This document shows, piece by piece, positions 9,797 through 19,827 of a stretch of 64,000 bases of DNA (the stretch's first letter is position 1; each line of letters opens with the position of its first letter). Location of the stretch: positions 8,634,054 to 8,698,053 of the forward strand of contig OX382270.1 of the NCBI GenBank assembly GCA_947507595.1. The letters are read 5' to 3'. The position numbers and the translations under genes are program-made. The notes below the pieces were generated by a model. The model was not told the DNA's origin, ran no database searches, and saw only the letters and a list, made by a program, of their open reading frames with translations. Origin of the DNA: Pyralis farinalis (lineage: Eukaryota > Arthropoda > Insecta > Lepidoptera > Pyralidae).

Positions 9797-10228
9797 AGAG
9801 CATCCTCCTCACGATGTTTTCGTTCACCACCGAGTAATTGATATATGGAAGGCATACAAGCATACGGCACACCTGATGTAAAGCGGGTACCGTAGCCTAT
9901 TAACGTTTTTATATATTAAGTATCACTCGCGCGATGCCTCCTCTGCTGCTTACACAGCAACTCCTTGGGAGCTTACTGGTGACCTCACTCAAACGCAGGA
10001 ACACAACAACCCTCTAGGAAGTTGTTATTTTGCTGCGGCTTTCTGTGAGCTGGAGGTTCTTCCTCAGATGGGCTGCTTTGATGCGCCCTACCTCTCTTAA
10101 ATATGATAATTACAAACATGCACACATAAATACGTGAATTTAATGGCACACGTTTACACCGAGATTCGAACCTGGGACCAGGCGGTTAATAGGCTGGTTC
10201 TTCATCCATTGGACTAACACTACTCCTT
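9797..10228 (-). mobile_element. SINE-D, split by a SINE-A insertion
   Basis: The left piece (9797-9842) has the family's central CACGATGTTTTCGTTCACC block. The right piece (10105-10228) carries ATAATTACAAACATGCAC and the tRNA-like head, read on the minus strand, with a B box in AGGTTCGAATCTC. The two pieces are contiguous in other SINE-D copies, so they are one element interrupted by SINE-A. The part left of 9797 is missing. Confidence 0.7.
9843..10104 (-). mobile_element. SINE-A body nested in SINE-D
   Basis: It has the 3' two-thirds of SINE-A in reverse: AAGGCATACAAGCATACGGC, the CGCGCGATGCCTCCTCTGC block, AACAACCCTCTAGGAAG and GCGCCCTACCTCTCTTAAA. The tRNA-like head is absent, as expected of a 5'-truncated insertion. 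A short ATATG occurs on both flanks and may be the remains of the target duplication. Confidence 0.75.
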
Positions 10229-10921
10229 ATTTAGTGTTACAAATAAGGACCACAAATATTGCTAAAACAAAAAATGGGCATTTATTTTTATCGTAAAATA
10301 AACTTCAAGACATCCGTAAAGAAAATAAGATTAGGGAGAACCTTTGAGAGTTTTGCGTAGAAGCAATTCGTAAAGGGCCAAGTGCCTTCAACAAGTTCCA
10401 GTCTCGTTAACTTACAAACTTTAAAGGAGACATGAGAAGCTTGTTACGCAATAATTCGCTATCTAACCACTCTTGATTCATTCTGGAAAATATCTGTGTA
10501 CATAAAAGAAGGAACATATATCTCTATAAACGGACTAATAGCTGGGTCTAGAAGTAATGGGCGGCGGCACAGCGGCGGTTTGAGCATCTGTAGCAATAAG
10601 ATACAATATTAACGTTGTACAGGTATCAGTTAAGAAGAGGGTTTACAAGGGATACCGGATAATATTCGGACAAAGTTGCCTTTAAAGCCCTCAGGGGCGG
10701 GAAAAGCGGGTGAGTAACCCTTCACACAAAAAGCCGACGCAAACCGGCACGTTGCGATCGCTGTTCTGTAACAAGTTGCATACAAACACGAATGTTACAA
10801 AAAATCCCGTCCCGCATCGCTGCCATTTTCCCGTTTTCCCGCCTTTATGGGTTCAGACTTTTAGTATCTGAATAGGTACAAAAATATTGTATTATACCTA
10901 CGTCACGATTTTAATTTTTAA
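10229..10921. other. No recognised repeat; GC-richer stretch with a possible splice donor
   Basis: The section 10550-10860 is more GC- and CpG-rich than its surroundings (GGGCGGCGGCACAGCGGCGG at 10560). It contains GCGG|GTGAGTAAC near 10708, a fair donor match. There is no open frame of note. It could be an unrecognised exon or a regulatory patch; the evidence is thin. Confidence 0.25.
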
Positions 10922-11231
10922 AATGATACTTCTCCCTCTGCTTCGCGTTATCCCGTTTCCTAATCCATAAAGATTGCGGGGTCCGCTGCCTAAGTCTAAA
11001 GATTTGGCGAAGATACCGAATTTTTACATAGAGCGACTGCCGACAGACCACCACAATTAAGAGGGAAAACCCAAACCAGATCTTTCTTTGGTTAGGTCAC
11101 ACATCTTTCGTAATTTCATGGATGTCCGCCGAGCAAGTGATAAATATGTATATAATTCCGAAAACACGAATGTAGCGCCGGGATTCGAACCGTGGACCGG
11201 TTGGTCAATTGGCCGTTTCCTTATCGCTGCT
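10922..11231 (-). mobile_element. SINE-D, near full length
   Basis: The head at the right end (minus strand) reads GAGCAGCGATAAGGAAACG, with the B box GGTTCGAATCCCGGC at about 11180-11195. The body has ACACGAATGTAGCG, CACTTGCTCGGCGG, then CTGTCGGCAGTCGC, CTTCGCCAAATC, GCGGACCCCGC and ATCCATAAAG-like blocks ending in GGATTAGGAAACGGGATAA. It is a non-coding tRNA-derived SINE. Confidence 0.8.
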
Positions 11232-11977
11232 CACAATAATTATATTTTTTAAAATGATACACATTGGACAACATTGGAAGCTTTCAGTGTTTTCTAGCAT
11301 CAATTCTTTTTTTTCCCTCTTATGGCAATATGTCCAACAATTCTTCCGTAGTAGGTACGTATCGTTTTGTTTTCTGTCGCATTGATTCGACATTATATAG
11401 TTTTGTCAGGGAGTTTTGTCACATAGGAAAGTGAGCACGGCACATTTCATTACGATAAAGGGGTTCTTAATTTCTGTCAAGTTTCGAGATGAGGGTTCCA
11501 GTCGCTCTACTTTATTTTATTTAATACTATATATACATTTAAGTTACACGCTAAAAACGTTTAAAGTAACGTACGCACGTGAAAGTACGTTTTTGTACAT
11601 GGTTAAAGTTAGTATACGTGGTAACAAGAATGTAAATTTAAATAAAAGCGAAGGACATAAAAAATCTATTATGCACCTTTTAACTATCACATTTACAGCT
11701 TAAACCAACCGTACATGTACGTGGTGCACCCTACCTAAATGTGGATACACCGAATTTTTAACCGGTATTTCCTGACTTTAACATGAAACATTTAAGAATG
11801 TAGGCGTGAAGGCCTCCTCTTGATTTTTGTAGCTTTCTTTCCTATCTTTGGTTTTTCGTATCCATGAAAGTGGCGTGAAGAAATATTACGCTACATATAC
11901 CCGTATTAAATGCGTCAAACAAAACTATTGTGGCAATTGATCGAGAACTTGAATGCAATTTTATTACATACATGCAT
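11232..11977. other. No recognised feature
   Basis: Repeat-free by eye. A 95-codon open frame at 11416-11703 (+) has low-complexity, hydrophobic/basic content and no family resemblance, so I do not call it a gene. Confidence 0.45.
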
Positions 11978-12112
11978 ATGTATATCTTCACGTCTGTCTC
12001 CCATTGGGGTAGGCAGAGACTATGGAACGCCAGTGGCACCGATCCACATACCTCTCTCCTCTCTTCCACACTCGTCAACCACTTCACGCGTGTTCTTCGG
12101 TTTCGCGTGATT
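11978..12112 (-). repeat. LINE 3'-end-like repeat
   Basis: The block TGTATATCTTCACGTCTGTC, then CCATTGGGGTAGGCAGAGAC, CGCCAGTGGCACCGATCC and CACTTCACGCGTG resembles the terminal region of LINE-L (the TTGCGGGGTAGGCAGAGAG block) but belongs to a different, unnamed family. Orientation is inferred from that similarity. Confidence 0.45.
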
Positions 12113-12594
12113 TTGATTCGGCTATCATCGATAATCGATCATATTTATTCAAATAAAAATGCATTAAAACCTTGAAGAAAAACAAAAAGGGGCCAATTAG
12201 TCGGACTCACTCCGACGGCTCCATATTCAGGACGTTCCTTGTACATTTGTGCATTTAACTGTATACTTTTATCACTCACAAGGAAAAGGAAGATGATTAA
12301 GAAAAACATGTAATTTCAAGTTTTGCCGAGATTTTCGCTACAGTTTTCTTTCTAACAATATGTCGTTAAAAGTACACGTATTAGATGTACCTACTTTAAC
12401 AACATATTATTTTATATATGCAAAATGTACCTATATTACGTGTAAATTAGTATTTTTTTGTAAGTAATTTTGATATACTAAATAAACACACAAGTAATGT
12501 TTACCAGAGGGAGACTTTGTACAAAGTGGTCTGCGTGGGTACCTCAGTCTCATCTATTTCTACCGCCATGCAGTTATATTTATATAGCTGTGCT
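12113..12594. other. No gene; possible repeat-E scrap
   Basis: At about 12190-12235 a GGCCAATTAGTCGGACTCAC block resembles the palindromic end of repeat-E. The remainder is AT-rich and featureless. Confidence 0.4.
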
Positions 12595-13142
12595 CCAGTA
12601 TTCTATTAAAATTTCCTGCACTGCTACGGCACTGCAACTACGCTGCAACTGTGCGAATCCTGCAAATGAACAACTATACCCCTGTCGTGTTATCATATTT
12701 CAATCTAACAAATTGGATTTTTACTAAATGTTGACTCCTGTAGTTGCCGACGTGAAGATATTTCTAACTGAAAAGAAGCTTTACTTAATCATATATTCCC
12801 ACAACTTTCAAAATAAAATAAATCACCGCTTCAGAACATTAATTTCTCTTCGCAAAAGTTGCTTGACACTAACGTTAGCAAAACTGCAGATAAACTCATC
12901 CAAAACTTCTGTCACCGCTATACAAATATCAAAACAATTTAACAGAATACGATTATATTGCAGGAAACGTGCAGGTGCAGTGCAGATTTTTTAACAGTAT
13001 AGCGAGTCATTTACTGCAGCGTTGCTGCAACGCCGCTGCTGTCAGATCGCTTAACAGAATAACGAAACGTCAAAATGTACACATTTTGACACACGCCGCG
13101 CAGCAGTGCAGTTGCAGTTATTTAGCAGAATTGGCCTACTGG
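12595..13142. mobile_element. Inverted-repeat element (MITE-like), about 548 bp
   Basis: The two ends are imperfect inverted repeats. The left end reads CCAGTATTCTATTAAA and, after a gap, CCTGCACTGCTACGGC. The right end read in reverse is CCAGTAGGCCAATTCTGC and then TGCACTGCTGCGCGGC. Inside there is CTGCAGCGTTGCTGCAACGC and a palindrome GTCAAAATGT-AC-ACATTTTGAC (about 13069-13090). No transposase is visible. The family is unknown and no clear target duplication is seen. Confidence 0.55.
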
Positions 13143-13184
13143 GTACTGTGACGAAACAGCCTTAGGTCACAAGATTGGCAGCGC

Positions 13185-13290
13185 CCGAGTAACATCCCCG
13201 TGGTGTTGCTAGCGTCAATAGGCTGCGGTGACCGCTTACCATCTAATGCGGGCCACATGCTTGTTTGCCAATTTAGTTGTATAAAAAAAA
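13185..13290 (+). repeat. SINE 3'-tail fragment
   Basis: It has the shared 3' module AATAGGCTGCGGTGACCGC, then CTTACCATCTAATGCGGGCC, ACATGCTTGTTTGCC and TAGTTGTATAAAAAAAA. This tail is common to SINE-A and repeat-I; the upstream portion matches neither well. Confidence 0.55.
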
Positions 13291-13595
13291 CAAAAGAATG
13301 ATTAGAAATACATTTTTTGTAGGTACGTATATTTTGTATTGCGTTAACTAAAATACTAACGCAAAAGTAACATTTCTATTTTTTATGTGACAATTCGATA
13401 TCGTCCTCCTGCTACTGCGCATGAGGCGTTGCTGCATTGGTAGTGGGAATACACACGATGACAGGAATCATTTCACATCAGGCTATTGGAATACTTATTT
13501 GTCTCTTGACGTTGTATAAAATAATTGAAGCAATACACATGGCGCTTATGGTTTAAATGCAGAGACTTGTTAAGTGGTCTAAGTTTAAATGGCGT

Positions 13596-13885
13596 ATAAA
13601 CAAATAAATAACGCGTCTGTTTGTTATATCAAAATAAGAGTTTTTTTGCTAAATACATATGAATGTGTATACATCGTCAGTATCGTGAATACAACACATA
13701 TGCCAAAAATGTTTGTCTGTCTGTCTGTTCTGGCTAATGTCCAGGTCGGCAGGACTGATTTTGACGGGATATTCGCTGGCAGATAACTGATGTTACAAGG
13801 AGTAACGTGAGGTACTTTCATTTTAGAAAAAAAATATAGGATTCCTCGGGAACGAATCTAGTCCAATTCTACGCGGAAGAAGTGA
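13596..13885 (+). mobile_element. Helitron-J, decayed
   Basis: The family blocks occur in order: ATAACGCGTCTGTTTGTTA, TGTCTGTCTGTCTGTTCTGG, ACTGATTTTGACGGGATATT, CTGATGTTACAAGGAGTAAC and a final TCTACGCGGAAGAAGTGAGG. The terminal CTAG is not preserved. It is non-coding. Confidence 0.65.
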
Positions 13886-14207
13886 GGCCTCTGGAAGAAA
13901 AATGAAAATCACAGGAATTCTTGTAAAAGTACAAACATAATTATGAAAAGGAAGCTTGAGACCGTGACGAGACGGTGATGGTTAGGTTAGTCGATATTTT
14001 GAAACGCTGTGCCTCTGAATTTTAAAAATGGCTTCCATTGGATCTTGGAGATTTAAAAGTCAACTTAAAAGTTAAACGGAAGTGGAACTAACATTTACTC
14101 AGTTTAAAGTTATGGCAGTATCGAGAATGTTAAACTTCAATATCAGACTGGTTAACACTTGCAAGTAACTATTATAACAACTCATAACTGTAGTGGTGTG
14201 GAGTAGT
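13886..14207. other. No recognised feature
   Basis: AT-rich sequence between two elements. I see no repeat family or ORF. Confidence 0.4.
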
Positions 14208-14531
14208 TTTGATGAACTCAGTTCCGCAGTGGTTAATGACGCTGTTTTGTCACCAGGGCTCGTTGGTTCCATACTCACTCAAGACAAACATTGGTGTGCA
14301 TTAACACATCTGTTTGTCTTGTATGGGTGTTTGCGAGGTAGGGCGCGTCAAAGAACCTCGTCTGGGGAAGTACCTCCACCTCACAGAACCATAGCCATAT
14401 AACAACTTCCTGGATGGTTGTTGTGTTCCTGCGAGTGAGCGAGGTTTCCAGTAAACATCTAAGGTTTTGCTGTGTTAGCAGCAGAGGTGGCATCACGCGA
14501 GCGATACTTAATGTACCTATTGCAAGCGTTT
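14208..14531 (+). mobile_element. SINE-A, diverged
   Basis: The head is altered (GATGAACTCAGTTCCGCAG; B box degraded to TTGGTTCCATAC). The body is recognisable: ACATCTGTTTGTCTTG, GTAGGGCGCGTCAAAG, GTCTGGGGAAGTACCTCCAC, TGGTTGTTGTGTTCCTGCG, GTTAGCAGCAGAGGTGGC and ATCACGCGAGCGATACTTAA. The 3' tail after the TTGCAAGCGTTTA block is missing. Confidence 0.75.
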
Positions 14532-14589
14532 ACAAGCTTCTACTAGCAAATATAAAATTATACGATGATTTGGTGTTTTGTTTAAGGTG

Positions 14590-14889
14590 TCTGCCATGCA
14601 ATTATCTAAGCGACTCGTAATGGCTGTGTGCGTCGCTGTGATCACAGATGTCACAGCTTTGACATCGTCTACTGCGATCACAGCTTTTTATTTGGTATTC
14701 TACAAGGCTGTAAGCGTACGCGAGGCTGTTTGCCTTGTAGAACTCCAATTCCAAACGCAGCCTTGCGGCGCTAGTGTCGCACATCCATGAAAAGCGACAC
14801 TAAGGAATTGCAATTTTGTGTTCAAGGCTATAACAGCCGATGTTTCCGAGGATGTAAGGATGTTTGCTCTTACAGAATTGCGTGGCTTA
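14590..14889 (+). mobile_element. MITE-M copy 1
   Basis: An element of about 300 bp with terminal inverted repeats: the left end is GCCATGCAATTATCTAAGCG and the right end read in reverse is GCCACGCAATTCTGTAAGAG. The interior includes ATCACAGATGTCACAGC, GTAAGCGTACGCGAGGCTG and ATAACAGCCGATGTTTCCG. A second copy lies in the opposite orientation at 19828-20122. Open frames across it on both strands are accidental: both copies are equally open on opposite strands and nothing resembles a protein family. No transposase, so it would depend on an unidentified DNA transposon. Confidence 0.75.
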
Positions 14890-15003
14890 AACAAAAACGC
14901 AAATTAAAATTGCAAGTCACTTTTTTCTATTCACTCTTTTTTCATATTTACGAGTCACTAAAAACCACTGGTCTGATTAAAGTAATAATTAGACTAAGAT
15001 ACA

Positions 15004-15169
15004 TCCTACTAATATTATAAATACGAAAGTTTGTATGTATGGATGGATGTTTGTTGCTCTGGCACGCGTGAACGGCTGAACGGATTTGAATGAAATTTGA
15101 TACGTAGATAGATTATGATCTGGATTAACACAAGGCTACGTTATTTGACTCCACGCGGGCGGCAGCTAG
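15004..15169 (+). mobile_element. Helitron-F (Lep1-like), complete 166 bp
   Basis: It starts TCCTACTAATATTATAAATA and ends GCGGGCGGCAGCTAG, sitting between host A (15003) and T (15170). This is the Helitron signature: 5' TC, 3' CTAG, insertion between A and T. The ACTAATATTATAAA start matches what I know of the lepidopteran Lep1 group of non-autonomous Helitrons. The interior has GAACGGCTGAACGGATTTG and ATCTGGATTAACACAAGGC. A second copy is at 58791-58962 on the other strand. Confidence 0.8.
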
Positions 15170-15424
15170 TCTACTATAAAATTAAGCATTTTTTGGCAAT
15201 ATACACATCTACATCAATACATACATTACATGTATACACACACACAGCCAATCTATCAAAACATGTATTGGCCGACTTGGCCTTGAAACATATAAAGATA
15301 TCAACAAAATTTGAATTTAGACTTTTGGGGAAAATTCCCCTAAACTTACTTACGGGATGTAAAAAAGGAATAAAAAACAATTTTTTACAAAAAATAGGTG
15401 CATGTAACAAAAAAGTAAGGCAGT

Positions 15425-15686
15425 CATGGGGACTGCCGACAGAAGTATGAACCTCACCTGAAACCTCAGGGTCACACCACATCCATATAACAACTACTTG
15501 GAGGATTGTTGTGTTCCTGCGAGTCTTTGAGGTTACAAGTAATCTCCTAAGAAGTTGATACGTTGACAGCAAGGGTGGCGACGCGAGAACGGTACTTCCT
15601 ATATTGCAAGTGTTCATAGGCTACGGTAACCACTTTATATCTGATGAGCCGTATGCTTGTGTGCCTTACGACATTGTATAAAAAAA
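15425..15686 (+). mobile_element. SINE-A, 5'-truncated
   Basis: It keeps the body from AAGTATGAACCTCACCTG through ATAACAACTACTTGGAGG, TTGTTGTGTTCCTGCGAG and CATAGGCTACGGTAACCAC to the end GACATTGTATAAAAAAA. The tRNA-like head is absent. Confidence 0.7.
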
Positions 15687-15879
15687 TATTAAGGCACTGA
15701 GCACCTGTGATTTAGCTTGTTTTGTCGATAAAATTTTTCGTTTAAGCCTCGTCGAGGTTCTATTCAAGGTTCCATGTCTTCAGACAAATGCCACAATGCC
15801 GGCCAAACAATTGTTGCTAGATCTGTGCCACCAACAACAAAGGCGAGTCATGACATCGATAGTAAGTAATGAAATAACT

Positions 15880-16387
15880 TGGAAATGTCAGAGCTTGCCG
15901 GCAAGGCTGGTCTAGTTCGGGCTCGCTCCCACTCCCGCGCAACGGTACTCGCGTCTCGGCAGTCGGCGCCTGCTGCGCCCGCGAACGCTCCGAGGTCTCT
16001 GCCCTCCTCCGGCGAACCTGCACGCGTCACTGCGCCCGCGCACAACACATTCCTTAACACAAAAACTTCGATTTCCAACTGTCTTCGTGCAACGAAAATT
16101 TGAAACACGAATTTCTTAATCGCGATAACTCTCAGTGCCGAAGTTCTGTAAAACTTTTAATGTGACCCATTACGGCACGCAGCGGTGTGTAAGAGAACTT
16201 TTATCAATACAGCCTTTTACAAGCTCTCAACTCTTCGGGAGTTAAATGTGATTTGTGAAATGTTCCGAATTATGGAGATTGTATGTTTGCATATCGACGA
16301 GGTGATTTTTTATCGTGCTTGAGCGCTAAAGTGGAAGTTTGTGTGAATTACTGAAGGAGAAATATTTTGCACGAAACAGCGTCAAAG
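15880..16387 (+). other. Candidate CpG-rich promoter and 5' non-coding exon of a host gene
   Basis: The stretch 15900-16050 is strongly GC- and CpG-rich in an AT-rich window (GCGCCTGCTGCGCCCGCG around 15965-15982), and no repeat family is recognised in it. Downstream AT content rises through a non-coding stretch that ends in CGTCAAAG|GTAAGT, an almost perfect splice donor at 16387/16388. A TCAGTG at 16132-16137 is compatible with an arthropod initiator. Together these suggest a promoter plus a first 5'-UTR exon on the plus strand, opening a long intron to the right. An open frame at 15879-16103 exists but has arginine/alanine-rich content typical of GC-rich DNA, so I do not call it coding. 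No acceptor partner can be assigned; the gene is unknown. Confidence 0.45.
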
Positions 16388-16884
16388 GTAAGTTGAAAAC
16401 CGGTGTTTTGAATTTTAAACAGGCACTTTTCAATATGAATAAACGCTTCAGGCTCTCGCTGAAATGCGTTTTCTGTAGAATACATTTGTTTAAATTTCAT
16501 AAATGTTAACGAAACTACGATTGTAGTGTTTAAGACATTGATTAAATGAATGTATTGCCCCAAAATATAACAGATCCCCAAAAATTATTAAGTACATCAT
16601 ATATACGGACAAATTTAAAGACCATCCGTTTTAATAATATCTATATTACTCATCAATACCAACCAATAAGTGTTTAGTACACCGAAAAGTATATTTTCTA
16701 AACAAAAAACATTTCGTGATGAGGAAAACATTTTATTTTATTTTTGTATTACAACTCTTGCCTACCTATTGAATAAAAAAGAATAGGTATAATTTATACC
16801 ATTTTCGTGATTATCTCAAATGATAATAGTTACATAGTTTAGTTGTTTTTAAATATTTGATATTACTTAAATGTAAGTATTCAC
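16388..16884. other. No recognised feature (intron candidate)
   Basis: AT-rich sequence after the candidate donor. It shows no ORF or repeat family and fits an intron if the upstream exon is real. Confidence 0.4.
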
Positions 16885-17072
16885 GATAGGTAGGGCACAT
16901 CATAAAAGCTTATCTACAGAAGTACCTCCACCAAACAAAAAACTACAGCTTATTAACAACTCACTGGAAGGATGTCGTATGAGGTTACCGGCGAGATTCT
17001 AAGGAGCTATGGTAGCCACTTTATATCAAGTGGCCGTAAGCTTGCATGTCTGCCTACGTTGTATAAAAAATG
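16885..17072 (+). mobile_element. SINE-A, internally deleted
   Basis: It has GATAGGTAGGGCACATCA, AGAAGTACCTCCACC, TTAACAACTCACTGGAAGG and a tail TGCCTACGTTGTATAAAAAA. The head is missing, and the block with the TGCTGTGTTAGCAGCAGAG sequence is deleted. Confidence 0.65.
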
Positions 17073-17369
17073 GAAGTACGAATAAGGTGTGCATATTTTT
17101 AAGAAATGTAGGAAAAGATGGCGCGGTCTATGGCTAGCGTGTTCACCATCGTTTTGCTTGACTGGAATCGTATTGTGGCCATCTTGAAATCTCAAAGTTA
17201 ATAAATTTATAAACTCTTCATCAACGTGGTTCTAATTTAGAATAATCCAACAAATACAAAACATATTCATATACAACCTATTCAACACTACTCCGGTAGG
17301 CTTATTGATTTGGTTGATTGACAGACATCGCACAGTCTAAACTGTGGTTATTTTGTTCATGGTCGAAAA

Positions 17370-17711
17370 CAGGGATTTTCAAAGTGCTTTGACCCCAAGG
17401 GATCGATATCAGTTTCCCAGGGGTCGACATAAACGAAAACTGATTTAGGGGGGTCGACGAGGTCTAAAAAGCAGCCCATATTAATTAACACAAATTCTCA
17501 TTTGAAACTTTCATGATACTGTATAAGTTGTGTTACGTGTACCAACTTGTTAAAAGAATGACTTATATTTTAGTATGAAGCATCATTGTTGCACTTTAAA
17601 AAAAGAACTAGAGATAGGATTTTTAAAGTCATTTGGCTATCTATGGGTGTCTGAGTTATAAGTTTATTTTGGAAAAGGGGTCTCTTGCCCAAAATAGTTT
17701 GGGATTCCCTG
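17370..17711. mobile_element. hAT-like MITE, 342 bp
   Basis: The left end CAGGGATTTTCAAAGTG and the right end, read in reverse, CAGGGAATCCCAAACTA are imperfect terminal inverted repeats starting with CAGGG, typical of hAT elements. The 8-bp flanks are GTCGAAAA (17362-17369) and GTCTAAAC (17712-17719), matching 6 of 8. The interior holds GGGGTCGACATAAACG and GGGGGGTCGACGAGG. No transposase is present. I infer a non-autonomous, fairly old hAT element. Confidence 0.7.
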
Positions 17712-18000
17712 GTCTAAACCCACTAAGTAGCTGGAACTTGAAATTTTGAAAGTAAATATCTTATACTGTGTATATAGTAGGGGCGTAAAAATATAGATTT
17801 TTTAAATATCTTGGGAACGGGTTAAAGTCGCCCCTATCGTCTAGTGAATCATATGAACAGCAGTGTAAAGGAGCGGACATAAATTACTAATCAGATGCGT
17901 CGGGTGAATGAGCCGGACAGTTCGTTTTAGATGAATAATCATGGTAGCCATGTTGTATATACTATATCAACAGTGCTTTTCATCAAGTAGTACCTATATG

Positions 18001-18979
18001 CAGCGGCGGCCTTAGGGGGTGGCGAACAGGGCAATCGCCCGGGGCCTCGCTCTTACAGGGGCCTCGCGCAACAACCCGAATTTTAAAAAATATAGATTTT
18101 TTTAACTATATTTTTTTAAATATAGATTTTTTTAACTAAGTATATTTTTTTTATTTAAAACTTGATTTTGATCCTTAATTACTTATTAAGGTTATAACAT
18201 AACGGTAAATTAAAAGTAAGTTAGTCAACTAATTCATTCATTCAAAACACACGCGTTCACAAATTGGCTCGATAATTATCGAGAAAATGGTTTCAGTCAC
18301 CCCTTGTAACAGCGAGAGAAATAGCCGAGGAAAATGATATTGACAGACAGTTCAAAGAAGTCGGAAGACGACGTAATATCTATGACAGTAGGAGAATCAT
18401 GTGATATTGATGGACATGATTGTACGAAGAACTGAATATGTTCATCCGTGTGTATGAAGGCAACGACGACATTATCTCGGTGCTGAAATACATAATAGAA
18501 AAAAAAATACTGAAGTTTACCCCACTATCGAAATAGTCCTGAGAATTATTGCTACCTGTTACAGTTGCGTCCGCTGAATGGAGTTGTTCGAGGCTTAAAA
18601 TGATTAAAATATATTTGAGGAATTCGATGACACAAGATCGGCTTTCATCCCTTGCTATTCTTCAATCGAAAATGATGTATGTAATTCTTTAGATTATTGT
18701 GGTTTAATTAAAGATTAAAGATAGTCTTAGGAAAATCCGCAAGCATCAATTTTAAAATTTATCATCTTTGTATTTGTTAATTTTGTATATCTTTCAATGT
18801 AAAATAATTTAAAACTCAAATTTTATTTATTTGTACAACTTTAGCACTTTGCCTCAAACATGACAAATACCTAAACCAAACAACCAGACCTACTTTCACA
18901 TCACATACTTTTCACGAAGGACAAAGGGCCTCGCAAAGACCTGCCGCCCGGAGCCTCGCAATGGGTAAGGCCGCCTCTG
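18001..18979 (+). mobile_element. hAT transposon, 979 bp, with perfect 8-bp target duplication
   Basis: It starts CAGCGGCGGCCTTAGGG and ends, read in reverse, CAGAGGCGGCCTTACCC: short terminal inverted repeats of hAT type. It is flanked by exact CCTATATG at 17993-18000 and 18980-18987, the 8-bp target duplication expected for hAT. The sub-ends carry GGGCAATCGCCCGGGGCCTC at left and TGCCGCCCGGAGCCTCGC at right. The interior contains a broken C-terminal part of the transposase in plus orientation (see 18286-18717). At 979 bp it is far shorter than an intact hAT, so it is an internally deleted copy. Confidence 0.9.
18286..18717 (+). pseudogene. hAT transposase remnant, C-terminal dimerisation region
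   Basis: Translating 18539-18662 gives LLPVTVASAEWSCSRLKMIK, followed by a segment reading YLRNSMTQDRLSSLAIL, and after a one-base frameshift SIENDVCNSLDYCGLIKD. This is the hallmark hAT C-terminal dimerisation segment (Pfam Dimer_Tnp_hAT; the usual motif is P-V-T-x-A-S-A-E-R-S-F-S-x-L). The final Arg of the usual AERSFS motif is Trp here. Upstream, EIAEENDIDRQFKEVGRRR around 18310-18375 looks like the region before that domain. Stops and frameshifts break every frame, the N-terminal zinc finger and catalytic core are gone, and no active enzyme can be made. Confidence 0.8.
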
Positions 18980-19011
18980 CCTATATGCTAGTAGTACTTA
19001 CCCATATTTTT

Positions 19012-19377
19012 GACGAGCTCGATGGCGCAGTCGTGAATGACGCGACTTTGACACCAACGCTAGTGGGTTCGATACCCACACTAAACAAACATTTGTGTGC
19101 ATGAAAATCTCTGTTTACCTTGATCTGGATATTTTAAGACCGGTAGGTCGCATTAAAGCAGCCCGTCTGGGGAAGTACCTCCACCTAACAGAAAACCGCG
19201 GGCAGATAACAACTCTCAAGAGGGTTGTTGTGTTCCTGCGTGTGAGTTGCTGTGTTAGCAGCAGAGGAGGCACGGCAGTGATGCTTAATGTATTACAAGT
19301 GTTCATTAGTGACAGTAACCGCTTTACAATAGGTGAGCCATATGATTGTATGCTTATCGACGATTTATAAAAAAATA
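19012..19377 (+). mobile_element. SINE-A, near full length
   Basis: The head reads GACGAGCTCGATGGCGCAG with a B box TGGGTTCGATACCCAC. The body is typical apart from a deletion of about 25 bp after GTTCCTGCGTGTGAG, which removes the GGTCACCAGTAAGCTCC block. It ends GACGATTTATAAAAAAATA. Confidence 0.8.
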
Positions 19378-19827
19378 TATGCGTATTGCATACAGCTCAA
19401 CATGTCACTTATCGTCATCTTCAGAATCGAATTCAAGCTCACCTTGTAAATGGCCATATTGTTGCTTCGAAGTCAGAAATTCTAGAACAACCTATTTGCC
19501 CCCCTACTTACCAGCTGGTTACGTGAATGATCACTGTGAGCCTTGTTAAATCGATAATACACTGAAGATAACTCATACTTCTGCTTGGACAAGATTAGAG
19601 CAGCTCTTGACCGAGTGAAAAACTCTCGATAAAGACGGAATTAAAATACAATTGTTGAATTTTTTACAGGGTCAGCAAAACACGAGTGCCCCTGATTATT
19701 ACTTTTTGTTATTATCATCCATCACGAGACTGTATGCTTGTTTGGCGTCTTAGTCCTATAAAAAAGCTGAAGGGATTGAAGGAAAGGCAACATCAGTTTT
19801 ATTCCTTCATTCCAGTCTCGAGGACCA

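Noticed and set aside
11416..11703. 95-codon frame in repeat-free DNA
   Set aside because: Composition is that of AT-rich DNA and no start context or splice signal supports it.
14578..14790. Small frames across MITE-M copy 1 and the matching ones in copy 2
   Set aside because: Both strands are open in each copy and the copies differ by stops and substitutions; they are non-coding element sequence.
15174..15617. 147-codon frame on the minus strand
   Set aside because: It crosses the antisense of a SINE-A fragment and unrelated AT-rich DNA; composition and overlap argue against a gene.
15879..16103. 74-codon frame in the CpG-rich patch
   Set aside because: GC-rich DNA gives long frames on several strands here (overlapping minus frames of 68 and 86 codons also exist). 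The Arg/Ala/Ser-rich product has no family resemblance.
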